Source: Alphaproteobacteria bacterium
GTDB taxonomy: Bacteria > Pseudomonadota > Alphaproteobacteria > Rhizobiales > Xanthobacteraceae
NCBI GenBank assembly: GCA_037200445.1
Contig: JBBCGH010000001.1
Span: 4,523,162-4,587,161 of the forward strand
Direction of reading: 5' to 3'
Length of the DNA stretch: 64,000 nt
Below are positions 43,732-53,747 of this stretch, in pieces. Within the stretch, counting starts at the first letter, position 1. Each line of letters begins with the position of its first letter. Made by a program: the position numbers and the translations under genes. The notes beneath the pieces are model-generated. The model saw only the letters and a program-made list of their open reading frames with translations. It made no database searches and was not told the DNA's origin.

Positions 43732-46653
43732 ATGATCGCGGGCCTCCCGCTCGGCTTTGCGCAGCCGCTGGTGCTGCTGGGACTGCTCAGCCTGCCCGTG
43801 CTGTGGTGGCTGCTGCGCCTCATTCCGCCGCGGCCGCGCGTGCAGAAGCTCGGCTCCGAAAAGCTGCTGCTCGACATCCTGCCGAAGGAAGAAACGCCCG
43901 CCCGCACGCCGTGGTGGCTGACGCTGCTGCGCCTCACGCTCGCGGGGTTGCTTATCATCGCGGCGGCCGGGCCGTTGTGGAATCCCCCGCTCGCCACCTC
44001 GCAGGCCTCCGCCCCGCTCGCACTTCTGATCGACGACGGCTGGGGCGCGGCCGCCGCCTGGGATACGCGCATCCGCACCGCCGAGGACCTGATCGCGCGC
44101 GCCGAAACCGACAACCGCGGCGTCGCGATCGTTCCGTTGTCCGATGCCGGCCGCGACATCTCGCTCGAAACACCGGGCGCCGCGCGCGTGCGGCTGCGGC
44201 AATTGAAGCCCAAGCCGCACACCCTCGACCGCACCGAAGCGCTGCCCGCGATCGCCCGCTTCCTCGCCGGCACGCCCTCCGTGGAGGTGCTGTGGCTTTC
44301 CGACGGTGTCGATGTCGCGAAGGGCGCGGAGTTCGTGACTGAGCTGGGCAAGCTGGTGCAGGGCAAGTCCGTGACTGTCATCGAGGGCGGCGTCGCGCCG
44401 GCGCATGCGCTCACCGCCGCCGACAACGCGGCCGGCTCGCTCACCGTGAAGGTGCTGCGCGCGGGCGTGCGCGACAATGACGTCGGCCTCGTGCGCGCGC
44501 TCGACCCGAAGGGCCTGCCGCTCGGCGAAGCGCCGTTCGCCTTCAAGGGCTCGGAGCGCGAGACCGAAGCCGCGTTCGACTTACCCGTAGAGATCCGCAA
44601 CGACATCGCGCGCCTTGAAGTCTTCGGTGAGCGTTCGGCCGGCGTGGTGCAACTGCTCGACAAGCGCTGGCGCCGCCGCTCGATCGGCGTCGTCACTGGC
44701 TCGACCGCCGACACCGCGCAGCCGCTGCTCGCCTCGACTTACTATCTCGCGCGCGCGCTCAATCCGTTCGCCGACGTGCGGCTCGCCGAGCGCGGCTCGC
44801 CCGCGCAGGCGGTCGAGCAGTTTCTCAATGCGAACCTGCCGATGCTGATCCTTGCCGACGTCGGCAATGTCGGCGAGGCGCGCGAGCGGCTCGGCAAATG
44901 GGTGGACGATGGCGGCGTGCTGGTGCGCTTCGCGGGCCCGCGGCTTGCGGCAGCCGACGACGATCTTATTCCGGTGAAGCTGCGCCGCGGCGGGCGCACG
45001 CTCGGCGGCTCGCTCTCTTGGGAGCAGCCGCAGCAGCTTGCCGCGTTCTCGCGCGACAGCCCGTTCAACACCATGGCAGTTCCGAACGACGTGACGGTGA
45101 CGCGCCAGGTGCTGGCGGAGCCGGACTCAGGGTTGACCGACCGCACCTGGGCGACACTCGCCGACGGAACGCCGCTGGTCACCGCGGCGCGGCGCGGCAA
45201 GGGCGTGATCGTGCTGTTTCACGTCACCGCCGATACGCGCTGGTCCGACCTGCCGCTGTCGGGGACTTTCGTCGACATGCTCAAGCGCATCGTGGCGCTC
45301 GCCGGGTCGAACGTGAATGCCGAGAAGCTCGAGGCGCAGGCGGCGCGCGAAACAGTGCCGGCGAACCGCGTGCTCGACGGCTTCGGAGCGTTCACGCCGC
45401 CCCCTTCCACTGCGCGGCCCGTGCCGGCAGGCTACAGTTTCCGCGCGACAGCGGACCACCCGCCGGGCTTTTATGGTCCGCCTGAAGGACTGCTCGCCGT
45501 GAACACGCTGATGCCGACCGACCGCCTCACCCCGCTCGACTACGCGCCGCTCTCCGCGCGGCTCGAGGCCTATCGGCTCGGCGAGCCAAAGGACCTGCGT
45601 GGGCCGCTGTTCCTCGGCGCGCTCGGTCTCCTGGTGATCGACGCGCTGGTGGTGTTCTGGCTTGCCGGCGGGCTCTACCGGCTGGTGCCGCGCCGCCGCG
45701 CGGCCGCGAGCCTCGTTTTCCTCGCGGTGAGCCTCGTCGCGCTGCTCGCCGCATCGCAGGCGTTCGCGCAGACTGCGCCGTCTGCCGGCCAAACGAGACC
45801 TAGGGTCGAAGGAATATTCGCTCCCGCAGCTCCCAAGCCTGGCGACCCACTGGTCCGACCGGCGCAACTTAAACCCGCGCCCGATCCGGCCGCGGCCGAC
45901 TTCGCGCAGAAGATGACCACCGACACGCACCTCGCCTACATCATCACGGGCGATGCCGAGGTGGACAGTGTCAGCAAGCAGGGGCTCGCGGGCCTCACTT
46001 TGTTCCTTGCACAGCGCACAGCGCTCGAGGCCGGCGACCCGGTCGGGATCGATCCGGCGCGTGACGAGCTCTCGTTCTTCCCGCTGCTCTACTGGCCGAT
46101 CGTGCCGGGCGCGCCGCGTCCCTCGCAGGCGGCGCTCACGCGCATCGACGCCTACATGAAGCAGGGCGGCACGGTGCTGTTCGATACGCGCGACGCCGTG
46201 ATAGCGCCGCCCGGTCCCGGTGGCGAGAACCGTTCGCCCGGCATGCTGGCGCTGCGCGAGATCCTCGCCTCGCTCGACATTCCCGAGCTCGAGCCGGTGC
46301 CGAAGGATCACGTGCTGACCAAGACGTTTTTCCTCCTGAACAATTTCCCCGGCCGCTTCTCACAGGGCCAGCTCTGGGTCGAGGCGATCGCGCCTCCGAA
46401 CGACGACGAGCCGGAGCGCCCGGCGCGTGGCGGCGACGGCGTTTCGGGGATCATGATCACGTCGAACGATTTTGCCGGCGCCTGGGCGCAACGCCCGGAC
46501 GGGCAGCCGCTCCTGCCGATGGTGCCGGGCGAGCCGCGCCAGCGCGAGCTGGCGTTCCGGGCCGGCGTCAACATCGTGATGTACGCGCTGACCGGCAACT
46601 ACAAGGCCGACCTGGTGCACATGCCGGCTCTGCTGGAGAGGCTGGGGCAGTGA
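43732..46653 (+). CDS. BatA-N / DUF4159 membrane protein of the MoxR operon
   Basis: A 973-residue inner-membrane protein. The N-terminal BatA (aerotolerance regulator) block has two membrane helices: QPLVLLGLLSLPVLWWLLRL and LLRLTLAGLLIIAAAGPLW. A VWA-like/periplasmic region follows, then a central helix pair near residues 625-680 (LFLGALGLLVIDALVVFWLA), and a C-terminal DUF4159 domain (MTTDTHLAYIITGDAEVDSV, YMKQGGTVLFDTRDAVIAPP). It is thought to work with MoxR and DUF58 in envelope or stress functions; the exact role is unknown. Confidence 0.88.
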   Translation: MIAGLPLGFAQPLVLLGLLSLPVLWWLLRLIPPRPRVQKLGSEKLLLDILPKEETPARTPWWLTLLRLTLAGLLIIAAAGPLWNPPLATSQASAPLALLIDDGWGAAAAWDTRIRTAEDLIARAETDNRGVAIVPLSDAGRDISLETPGAARVRLRQLKPKPHTLDRTEALPAIARFLAGTPSVEVLWLSDGVDVAKGAEFVTELGKLVQGKSVTVIEGGVAPAHALTAADNAAGSLTVKVLRAGVRDNDVGLVRALDPKGLPLGEAPFAFKGSERETEAAFDLPVEIRNDIARLEVFGERSAGVVQLLDKRWRRRSIGVVTGSTADTAQPLLASTYYLARALNPFADVRLAERGSPAQAVEQFLNANLPMLILADVGNVGEARERLGKWVDDGGVLVRFAGPRLAAADDDLIPVKLRRGGRTLGGSLSWEQPQQLAAFSRDSPFNTMAVPNDVTVTRQVLAEPDSGLTDRTWATLADGTPLVTAARRGKGVIVLFHVTADTRWSDLPLSGTFVDMLKRIVALAGSNVNAEKLEAQAARETVPANRVLDGFGAFTPPPSTARPVPAGYSFRATADHPPGFYGPPEGLLAVNTLMPTDRLTPLDYAPLSARLEAYRLGEPKDLRGPLFLGALGLLVIDALVVFWLAGGLYRLVPRRRAAASLVFLAVSLVALLAASQAFAQTAPSAGQTRPRVEGIFAPAAPKPGDPLVRPAQLKPAPDPAAADFAQKMTTDTHLAYIITGDAEVDSVSKQGLAGLTLFLAQRTALEAGDPVGIDPARDELSFFPLLYWPIVPGAPRPSQAALTRIDAYMKQGGTVLFDTRDAVIAPPGPGGENRSPGMLALREILASLDIPELEPVPKDHVLTKTFFLLNNFPGRFSQGQLWVEAIAPPNDDEPERPARGGDGVSGIMITSNDFAGAWAQRPDGQPLLPMVPGEPRQRELAFRAGVNIVMYALTGNYKADLVHMPALLERLGQ

Positions 46654-46681
46654 GGAGCCGCGCGCGCAGTGGCAGTTATTG

Positions 46682-46827
46682 TGCCCTCTCCCCTTGTGGG
46701 AGAGGGCATCTCCGACGTGTGCACGAACGCGGTCGGGTGAGGGGTAGCGCGCGGCTTGCTGCAACCCCTCACCCGCCTTTCTTCGCTGAACTTCTGAGCA
46801 GCCCTCTCCCACAAGGGGAGAGGGCAC
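46682..46827. repeat. CCCTCTCCC...GGGAGAGGG intergenic repeat
   Basis: Left hairpin CCCTCTCCCC-TTGT-GGGAGAGGG and right hairpin CCCTCTCCC-ACAA-GGGGAGAGGG surround GTGAGGGGT and ACCCCTCACCC. It lies inside the MoxR operon between the third and fourth genes. Confidence 0.8.
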
Positions 46828-46868
46828 AGCAACGCGCGCCGCACTTGCGGTCGGAAAGGGCGTAACGC

Positions 46869-48942
46869 GTGGGTTTCGGAATTACCTTCTCGCCGCTGGT
46901 GCCCAATGAAATTCTTTGGGCCTGCATCGCGGTTGCGGCCCTCGCCGCGGTGCTGCTGCTCGCGATCCGCAGCCGCGGCGCGTGGATCCGCGCGCTCGCG
47001 CTTGCCTTCGGGGCGCTCGCGCTCGCCAACCCCTCGCTGACGCGCGAGGACCGTGAGGCGCTGCCCTCCGTGGCCGTCGTGGTGGTCGACAAGAGCCCGA
47101 GCCAGCTGTTCGGCGACCGCGAGAAGCAGACCGAAGCGGGTGCGCGCGGCAGTGACGCAGCGCCTCAATCGGATCGCCGGGCTCGAAGTGCGCGTGGTCG
47201 AAGCCGGACAGGCCGACGGCGAGACCGACGGCACGCGCCTGTTCTCGGCACTCGGGGCGGCGCTCGCGGACGTGCCGCCGGATCGCGTCGCCGGCGCGCT
47301 GTTCATCACCGACGGCCGCGTGCACGACGTGCCGTCGGAAGCCGCACAACTCGGCTTCAACGCGCCTGTGCATGCGCTGATCACCGGACGGCCGGGCGAG
47401 CGCGACCGGCGCATCCAGCTCGTCACCGCACCGCGCTTCGGCATCGTCGGGCAGACGCAGACCGTGGTGCTCCGCGTCGAGGACCAGGGTGCGCCCGCAG
47501 GACCGCTGCAGCTCGCGATCCGCCGCGACGGCGAGACGCTGGAGACGCGCAATGTGCGCGCCGGCGAGCAGGTCCGCGTGCAGGTGCAGATACCGCACGC
47601 CGGGCAGAACATCGTCGAGATCGAAGCCTCGCCCATGGAAGGCGGCGAGCTCACCACCATCAACAATCGCGCGGTGATCGCGATCGACGGCGTGCGCGAC
47701 AAGCTGCGCGTGCTTTTGGTCTCCGGTGAGCCGCATGCCGGCGAGCGCACCTGGCGCAACCTGCTCAAGTCCGACGCCTCGGTCGATCTCGTCCACTTCA
47801 CCATCCTGCGTCCGCCCGAGAAGCAGGACGGCACGCCGATCAACGAGCTGTCGCTGATCGCATTTCCGACGCGCGAGCTGTTCCAGCAGAAGATCAACGA
47901 ATTCCACCTGATCATCTTCGACCGCTACGCGCGGCAGGGCGTGCTGCCGATCATCTATTTCGACAACATCGCGCGCTATGTGCGCGACGGCGGCGCCGTG
48001 CTGGTCGCGGCAGGACCCGACTATGCGAGCCCGACCTCGATCTGGCGGACGCCGCTCGACGTGGTGCTCCCTGCCGAGCCGAGCGGACGCACCACCGAGA
48101 TGCCGTATTTCGCGCAGCTCACCGACCTCGGTAAGCGTCACCCCGTGACCCGCGGGCTCGAGGGCGCCGAGAGCGATCCGCCGCACTGGAGCCAATGGTT
48201 CCGCCTGGTCGATGCGCGCGAAAACAAGGGCACCGCCGTGATGAAGGGCCCGGACGACAAGCCGCTGCTGTTGCTCTCGCGCGAGGGCGAAGGGCGCGTC
48301 GCGCTGCTGCTCTCCGATCACATCTGGCTGTGGGCGCGCGGCTACGAGGGCGGCGGGCCGCATCTCGACCTGCTGCGGCGCCTCTCGCACTGGCTGATGA
48401 AGCAGCCCGACCTCGAGGAGGAGGCCCTGCGCCTTGGCGTGCGCGGCAAGGACATCGAGATCCGCCGCCAGACCATGGCGGACGAGGTCGCGCCGGTCAC
48501 CGTCACGACGCCGGCCGGACAGTCGCGCACCGTCACGCTCGACAAGGCCGAGCCCGGCGTCTGGAAGGCGGTGACGCAGGCGAACGAGCTTGGCCTGTGG
48601 CGCGCGACCGACGGCAAGCTCACCGCGCTGGTCAATGTCGGCCCGGCGAACCCGCGCGAATACGCCGAGGTGACGTCATCGACGACCGTGCTGGCGCCGC
48701 TTGCGAACGCGACCGGCGGCGAGGCGCGGCGCATCGCGGACGCCTCGGGCAATCTCAGCATTCCGCGCATCCTCGCGGTGCGCTCGACCGACGCCTACAA
48801 GGGCGACGACTGGCTCGGCCTGAAGATGCGCGACGCGAGCGTGGTGCGCGGCATCGGGGTGCTGCCGCTGTTTGCCGGCATGCTCGGCCTGCTGCTGCTG
48901 ATCGGCTCGCTCGCCGCGACGTGGTTGCGCGAAGGCCGCTAG
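46869..48942 (+). pseudogene. Large membrane protein, last gene of MoxR operon, one frameshift
   Basis: A protein of about 690 residues. It starts with GTG; the N-terminal helices are near residues 16-34 and 43-57, then comes SVAVVVVDKSPSQLFGDREK, a VWA-like segment with DKSPS. The frame breaks at the GGG of 47139-47141; dropping one G gives QTEAVRAAVTQRLNRIAGLE. The remainder is periplasmic (VRVLL-type glutamine-amidotransferase-like fold, but no catalytic Cys seen) and ends in a membrane helix, LLLLIGSLAATWLREGR. All parts are conserved, so this is probably a sequence error. Confidence 0.82.
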
Positions 48943-48990
48943 AGCATGATCCCGAAAAGTGGGAACCGGTTTTCGGAAAAGATCATGCTC
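48942..48990. repeat. GAGCATGATC palindrome
   Basis: GAGCATGATCCCGAAAAGTG pairs with a right arm ending TTTTCGGAAAAGATCATGCTC, with ACCGGTTTTCGG in the middle. It follows the MoxR operon directly and is a common kind of rhizobial palindrome, related to the copy at 35354. Confidence 0.85.
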
Positions 48991-49050
48991 AAACAAAAGA
49001 CTAGAGCGCGACTCCGATTCAACCAAGAACGATAGCGCGCTGACGCTGCG

Positions 49051-49908
49051 CTATTTTGCCTTCTGGTCCGACGCTTCTTTTCCCTCCGGTGGGCTCAGGA
49101 GCCGGCACGCGACCCGCGCCGACGGAAGCTTGGCGAAGTCCTCCCTGAGACCCTTTTGCAGCTCCAGAAATTCTGAGTTCGGTCCGCCGAAAAGATTGAG
49201 CAGCCCCCACATGCTTTGGCGCGGCACGTTCAGCACGCTGCGGATTTCGGTATCCGCCCCCGGGGCCGAGAGCGTGTGGCGCACCAGGAAAACGACCTGC
49301 TCGGTGTGCACCTCGCTGGTGCCGCTGGCGGTCTTGTCGGAAAAATTCCACGTCGTCTTCGTGCCCGGCCAGCGTCCGTCGACGCGCTTGTTCACGACAT
49401 CGGCGACGACGTGCAAATCAGCGACATTCCTGACGTTGCAGAGAATGCCGGGCACCGGCGGCTGTTCCCACGCCGAGCCGAGCATGGATTCCGTCGTCGA
49501 GGGGAGCGACACGCCGGTCCCTGGTGTTCGCGACATCACGTACTGAGAAATCGCGGTCTTGCGCGCCGTATCGGTGATCAACTGGGTCTGCACGAGGAAG
49601 TTCAGGTTCTCCGCCGCCTTGTCGGGATTCGCCGTCTTGATCACCTCGAGGATGAGCTGCGACTCCGCTTTCACGCTTTCGAGCCTGCGCTGTTCCTGGC
49701 TGTTGTAATAGGTGGCGATGAGATTTCCGCCCGCCGCGAGCGCGGCGCCGGCAATCGCCAGCGCGAGCGGATTGCTCCACCGCGCGCGCAACGATTCCTG
49801 GCTGCGGATCTCCAGCTCGCGTTGCTTGAGCGCCAGCTCGTCGCGCTTGAGCTGGTGCTCGGCTTCCCATTTCTGGCGTTCGAAATCGGACGGCGCAGTG
49901 TCGGTCAT
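49051..49908 (-). CDS. Coiled-coil membrane protein, unknown function
   Basis: A 285-residue protein. A long charged helix (HQLKRDELALKQRELEIRSQ) likely forms a coiled coil at about residues 10-45. One membrane segment follows (NPLALAIAGAALAAGGNLIA), then another helical part, and a C-terminal half of about 180 residues outside the membrane. The start at 49908 has GGGAGG upstream. No family is recognised. The layout (coiled coil, one span, soluble domain) suggests a scaffold or sensor, but that is only a guess. Confidence 0.65.
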   Translation of the reverse strand: MTDTAPSDFERQKWEAEHQLKRDELALKQRELEIRSQESLRARWSNPLALAIAGAALAAGGNLIATYYNSQEQRRLESVKAESQLILEVIKTANPDKAAENLNFLVQTQLITDTARKTAISQYVMSRTPGTGVSLPSTTESMLGSAWEQPPVPGILCNVRNVADLHVVADVVNKRVDGRWPGTKTTWNFSDKTASGTSEVHTEQVVFLVRHTLSAPGADTEIRSVLNVPRQSMWGLLNLFGGPNSEFLELQKGLREDFAKLPSARVACRLLSPPEGKEASDQKAK

Positions 49909-50040
49909 CTGGAGCCTCCCGACGATTCCCCATTCTGCAACAGCCGGTAGAAGGCGCAAAGCGGTGCATGCCGTTAAGCGTTGCTTAAGGGTTCCGAAAC
50001 CCGGGCCGGTCATGATGCAGCCGGTGCTGTGTGGGGCTGC

Positions 50041-51240
50041 ATGCCGGATCGGTCTACGCTTCCCGTCCTCGGCGACGATGCGCTCATCGCCAGGATTGCG
50101 CATGTGTGGATCGCGCTCGCGGGCGCGTTCGTCGCCTTCGATCTTTGGCGCAAGACCGGCGTCGGCCTCACCGACGGCGACGGGCGGCCGATCGGCGACG
50201 ACTTCGTCAACTATTTCTCGGGCGCCTGGCTCGCGCTGCATCAGCGCGTTGGCGAGATCTATCACTGGCCGGCGTATCATGCCTTCCAGGGAGAGCTGGT
50301 CGGCGCGGCGGTGAGCCCGAACTACAATTACAGCTATCCGCCGCTTGCGCTGGTGCTGACCCTGCCCTTCGCCGCGTTGCCGTATCTGCCGGCGCTCGGC
50401 GTGTGGCTCGTCGGCGGCTGGTACGCCTTCTACCGCGCGCTGCGGCTTGCGACGCCCAATGCGCTTCTGCTCGCGCTCGCCGCGCCCGCGGTGTTCGTCA
50501 ACACCTATTGCGGGCAGAACGGTGTGTGGACCGCGGCATTCCTCGGCGGCGGCTTGTGCCTGCTGCCGCGCGCGCCGGTCGTCGCCGGCGTGCTGTTCGG
50601 GCTGCAGGCCTACAAGCCGCATCTCGCGCTGATGGTCCCGGTCGCACTGCTCGCCGGCCGGCAATGGCGCGCGATGCTTGCGGCTGCCGCAACAGTCGGC
50701 GTGCTGGCGCTCGCGAGTCTTGCGCTGGCCGGGATCGACGGCTGGCGCGCGTTCCTCGATGTCATGCCGCTGCTGCGCAAGGTCACGCTGGAAGATGCGG
50801 ACGCCGTGTGGCACCGCAATGTGTCGGTGTTCATGATGGTGTCGCGGCTCGGCGCCTCCCTCACGGCCGCCTATGCGGCGCAGATGCTGGCCGCCGTGCT
50901 GACGGCCGCGCTGGTCGCCGCCGCGTGGTTCAGGCAAGCGCCCGCGCCGGCCCGCAACGCCGCCGTGATGATCGGCGTGCTGCTCGCGACGCCCTATCTG
51001 CAGGATTACGACCTGGTGCTCGGCGCCTTCATCGCCGTGTGGCTGATGCAGCTCGATCCGGAGGCGACGCCGGCAACGCGCGTCGCCTGCGCGTCGATCC
51101 TGCTGATGCCGCTCTTCGCAAGCCCGCTTGCGAAGCTGACCGGTCTGGGGCTCGGGCCGCTGTTCGTTGCGCCCGCGCTGGTCCTCACCGCGCGCGCGCT
51201 GCTTGCCACGCGCGCAGCCGGTGTTGCAGCGCGCGCGTGA
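50041..51240 (+). CDS. GT87/DUF2029-family polytopic glycosyltransferase
   Basis: A 399-residue membrane protein with about ten helices. GDDFVNYFSGAWLALH and NYNYSYPPLALVLTLPFAAL form the DUF2029 block, and NGVWTAAFLGGGLCLLPRAP and GLQAYKPHLALMVPVALLAG are further conserved loops. The family is polyprenyl-phosphate-mannose-dependent mannosyltransferase-like, but the acceptor here is unknown. The ATG at 50041 (MPDRSTLPV) is chosen over an upstream one. Its last 56 bases overlap the end of the convergent acyltransferase gene. Confidence 0.85.
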   Translation: MPDRSTLPVLGDDALIARIAHVWIALAGAFVAFDLWRKTGVGLTDGDGRPIGDDFVNYFSGAWLALHQRVGEIYHWPAYHAFQGELVGAAVSPNYNYSYPPLALVLTLPFAALPYLPALGVWLVGGWYAFYRALRLATPNALLLALAAPAVFVNTYCGQNGVWTAAFLGGGLCLLPRAPVVAGVLFGLQAYKPHLALMVPVALLAGRQWRAMLAAAATVGVLALASLALAGIDGWRAFLDVMPLLRKVTLEDADAVWHRNVSVFMMVSRLGASLTAAYAAQMLAAVLTAALVAAAWFRQAPAPARNAAVMIGVLLATPYLQDYDLVLGAFIAVWLMQLDPEATPATRVACASILLMPLFASPLAKLTGLGLGPLFVAPALVLTARALLATRAAGVAARA

Positions 51241-52275
51241 TCGGCCGCTCGAACACCAAGTAGCAGGCGACCGACGCCGCGATCGCGGCAATCCATGCGA
51301 CCGCCGCATAGACCCAGCCCGCATCCGTGCCGACGAACAGGCGGCCGACCGTCCAGCGCACCAGCGGGAAGGTCAGCGGATGCACCAGATAGAGCGAATA
51401 GGACGCGTCGCCGAGCAGCCCGAAGAAGCGTCCGGCCCGCCCCGGATGCCAGGTCTTTTCCGACAGCGCGCAGGCCGCGACCAGCGCGGCGCCCGGCAAT
51501 CCCCAGAACAGCACGCGCCATTCGCTGGTCGGCACCGCACAGCCGCGGCGTAGCCGGCAATCGCCGCGATGCCGAGCATCCATGCGGCGGCGGGCGGTAG
51601 ACGAACCCCCTCGCGATAGGTGAGCGCGATCAGCATGCCGTAGCAGAATTCCAGGATGATGGAATTCGCCCAGAAACTGAACGGCAGCGGCAGCGTATGG
51701 TACCGGCCGATCGCGACGAATGCGGCGAACGCCACGCACACCGCCGCAACCGCCACGCGCCGCGGCAGCAGGATCGCGAACGCGAACACCGCGTAGAAGA
51801 ACATCTCGTAGTTCAGCGTCCAGCCGAGCAGGTGCACCGGAAACGCAAGGCCGTCGAGCCGCGGATACGGCCAGAACAGAAACGACGCGATCAGGCTCGC
51901 GGGCGAATAGATCGCCCAGAGCGTCGCGCCGTGCGCCGCGTAAATGTAGAGAATGATCGCGAGCGTGACCGCCCAGTAGAGCGGCGCGATGCGCGCGAGC
52001 CGCCGCAGGAAGAAACGCGCCGGCCCGTCGGCGCGGCCGAACAGGGATTGCGACGAATAGACCATCACGAATCCCGAGATGACGAAAAACAGGTCGACGC
52101 CGGCCGCGCCGAGCAGGAAATTGTTGCCGGGCGCTGGCGCGCCGCCGAGGAAGCTCACCTTCTCGGTCGCGGTATGCAGCGTGAGCACGCCGATCGCCGC
52201 GACGGCGCGCAGCACCTGGATCGATTTGAGCGTCGGCGAGCCGCCTTCCGCCGACGGAACGGCGGACTCAGCCAA
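51185..52275 (-). pseudogene. Acyltransferase 3 family membrane protein, one frameshift
   Basis: About 360 residues. The N-terminal block LKSIQVLRAVAAIGVLTLHT has the R-x10-H catalytic pattern of acyltransferase 3 (OafA/ExoZ-type) enzymes. AAGVDLFFVISGFVMVYSSQ and LLGWTLNYEMFFYAVFAFAI follow, with about ten helices in all. The frame breaks near 51538 at a CACA tract: removing a repeated pair (or adding one base) restores GYAAAVPTSEWRVLFWG and the C-terminal helices. It probably O-acetylates a surface polysaccharide; it is next to a glycosyltransferase. Confidence 0.82.
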
Positions 52276-52341
52276 GCATCACCTCGGAATCGCCGCGGTC
52301 CGGGAGGCGAAAGGAAATTGACTCGCGCAGGAGTATCACCA

Positions 52342-53634
52342 TTACTCCCGCCCACTCCGACCGTCGCGTTCGACAGGTACGTCCGCGGGCTTGTGTGCTT
52401 TCTCCAGGAGATTCGTCAGATTGCCGTGCGCTAACGTATTCTTTGGATCGAGACGGATCGCTTCGCGGAACTCCGAGATGGCCTCATCGTCTTTCCCTTT
52501 GGCATGCAAGAGGAAGCCGAGGTTGTTGTGCGCCTCCGAGCTTTTCGGATCCAGGCGGATCGCCTCGCGAAAAGAATCGATTGCCTCATCGTCCTGCCGT
52601 TTCATGTTCAACAGAATACCCAGGTTGTAATGCGCCACCGCATATTTCGGGTCTAGGCGAATCGCCTCGCGGTACTCCCCGATCGCATCATCGTACTGCC
52701 CTTTGGCGTACAACGAATTGCCCAAATTGTTATGAGGCATCGAGTATTTTGGATCGAGGCGGATTGCCTCCCGAAGTGCGGCGATCGCCTCATCCTCTTG
52801 CCCCAGAGCGTGCAGCGCATCGCCCAAGTTGTTGTAAGCAACCACATGGCGATTATTAAGTTGCAGTGCCGCCTTCGCTGCTTCCACAGCCAAGCGATAC
52901 TCCTTGCGATCGGATAGTATGCTGCCCTGCAGGACGTAGGCCCATGCGACATTGTCATCCGAGCCTGGGCGCTGTGCTATGATGTCCTTTGTCATTGCAA
53001 ACGCTGCATCCGGATCACGATCAGTAAGCTCGCTGGCAACGAAATAGGGCTTGACGATCTTGAGAATCTCCACAACTGCAGCCTTGAAGAGTTCGTCTGG
53101 CCGCTCGGGATCACCGCCCTCCTTGGTGGAATAGAACTCGCGGTTGTCAAGCCTCAATCGCAGCCACAACCTATCCTGATCGATGGTGAATTCGCCGGTA
53201 ATAGAGCGGCTTCGTGTGATACGAAATAAAGTTCGCAGCGACGAGACGACGGCGTCGAGAGAAATCCCAACGGTAGGAACAACGATGTTTGGCAATTCGC
53301 CATGAAGTGCAAGATCGGGGTGGTTCATCCGCGAGTTCGCACTGACAATAAATCGCTCGACCGCGTCGCGGAGGCGTCGGCCGGCGACGTCAGGTGTATA
53401 TCCGCGATCAGAGAGAGTCCGGGGTACTGAAATCGGCTCGATAATTGTCGTGTACTGCGTCAGCCCCTGGTAGAGAATGACGGCGATGACGATAACCGCC
53501 GCTATCCAGGGGAGTTTCACTAAAGCGCTATAGAGGTTCGAAAATATCGACCCCGCGTTATTGCGTAGTAGAGCAAAAAACGACGTCACTCGGCTCCGCA
53601 GTTGAAACGCGCGAAGGTTTTGGAACATCGACAT
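52342..53634 (-). CDS. Membrane-anchored TPR protein with near-identical repeats
   Basis: A 430-residue protein. One N-terminal membrane helix (WIAAVIVIAVILYQGL) is followed by a soluble domain of about 180 residues of unknown type, then at least five tetratricopeptide repeats (about residues 240-415) of 34 residues each. All end DPK or similar: EAIRLDPKYSMPHNNLGNSL, EAIRLDPKYAVAHYNLGILL, EAIRLDPKSSEAHNNLGFLL. The DNA is visibly less GC-rich than its neighbours. The TPR region should bind peptides; the partner is unknown. Confidence 0.8.
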   Translation of the reverse strand: MSMFQNLRAFQLRSRVTSFFALLRNNAGSIFSNLYSALVKLPWIAAVIVIAVILYQGLTQYTTIIEPISVPRTLSDRGYTPDVAGRRLRDAVERFIVSANSRMNHPDLALHGELPNIVVPTVGISLDAVVSSLRTLFRITRSRSITGEFTIDQDRLWLRLRLDNREFYSTKEGGDPERPDELFKAAVVEILKIVKPYFVASELTDRDPDAAFAMTKDIIAQRPGSDDNVAWAYVLQGSILSDRKEYRLAVEAAKAALQLNNRHVVAYNNLGDALHALGQEDEAIAALREAIRLDPKYSMPHNNLGNSLYAKGQYDDAIGEYREAIRLDPKYAVAHYNLGILLNMKRQDDEAIDSFREAIRLDPKSSEAHNNLGFLLHAKGKDDEAISEFREAIRLDPKNTLAHGNLTNLLEKAHKPADVPVERDGRSGRE

Positions 53635-53747
53635 CGCCTGCCCCCGTGTTACCTCCTGTTGCGTGCCGTTGTAGTATTACGTCTGAACAGGGCCAGCGCA
53701 AAGAGCGCGCGTCTCGGAGATTGAAGGCGCGAGTGGTAATGCGATGG

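Noticed and set aside
52437-52830. Regular direct DNA repeats of about 102 bases, considered as a CRISPR or satellite
   Set aside because: The period equals 34 codons and matches the TPR units in frame, so the repeats are coding.
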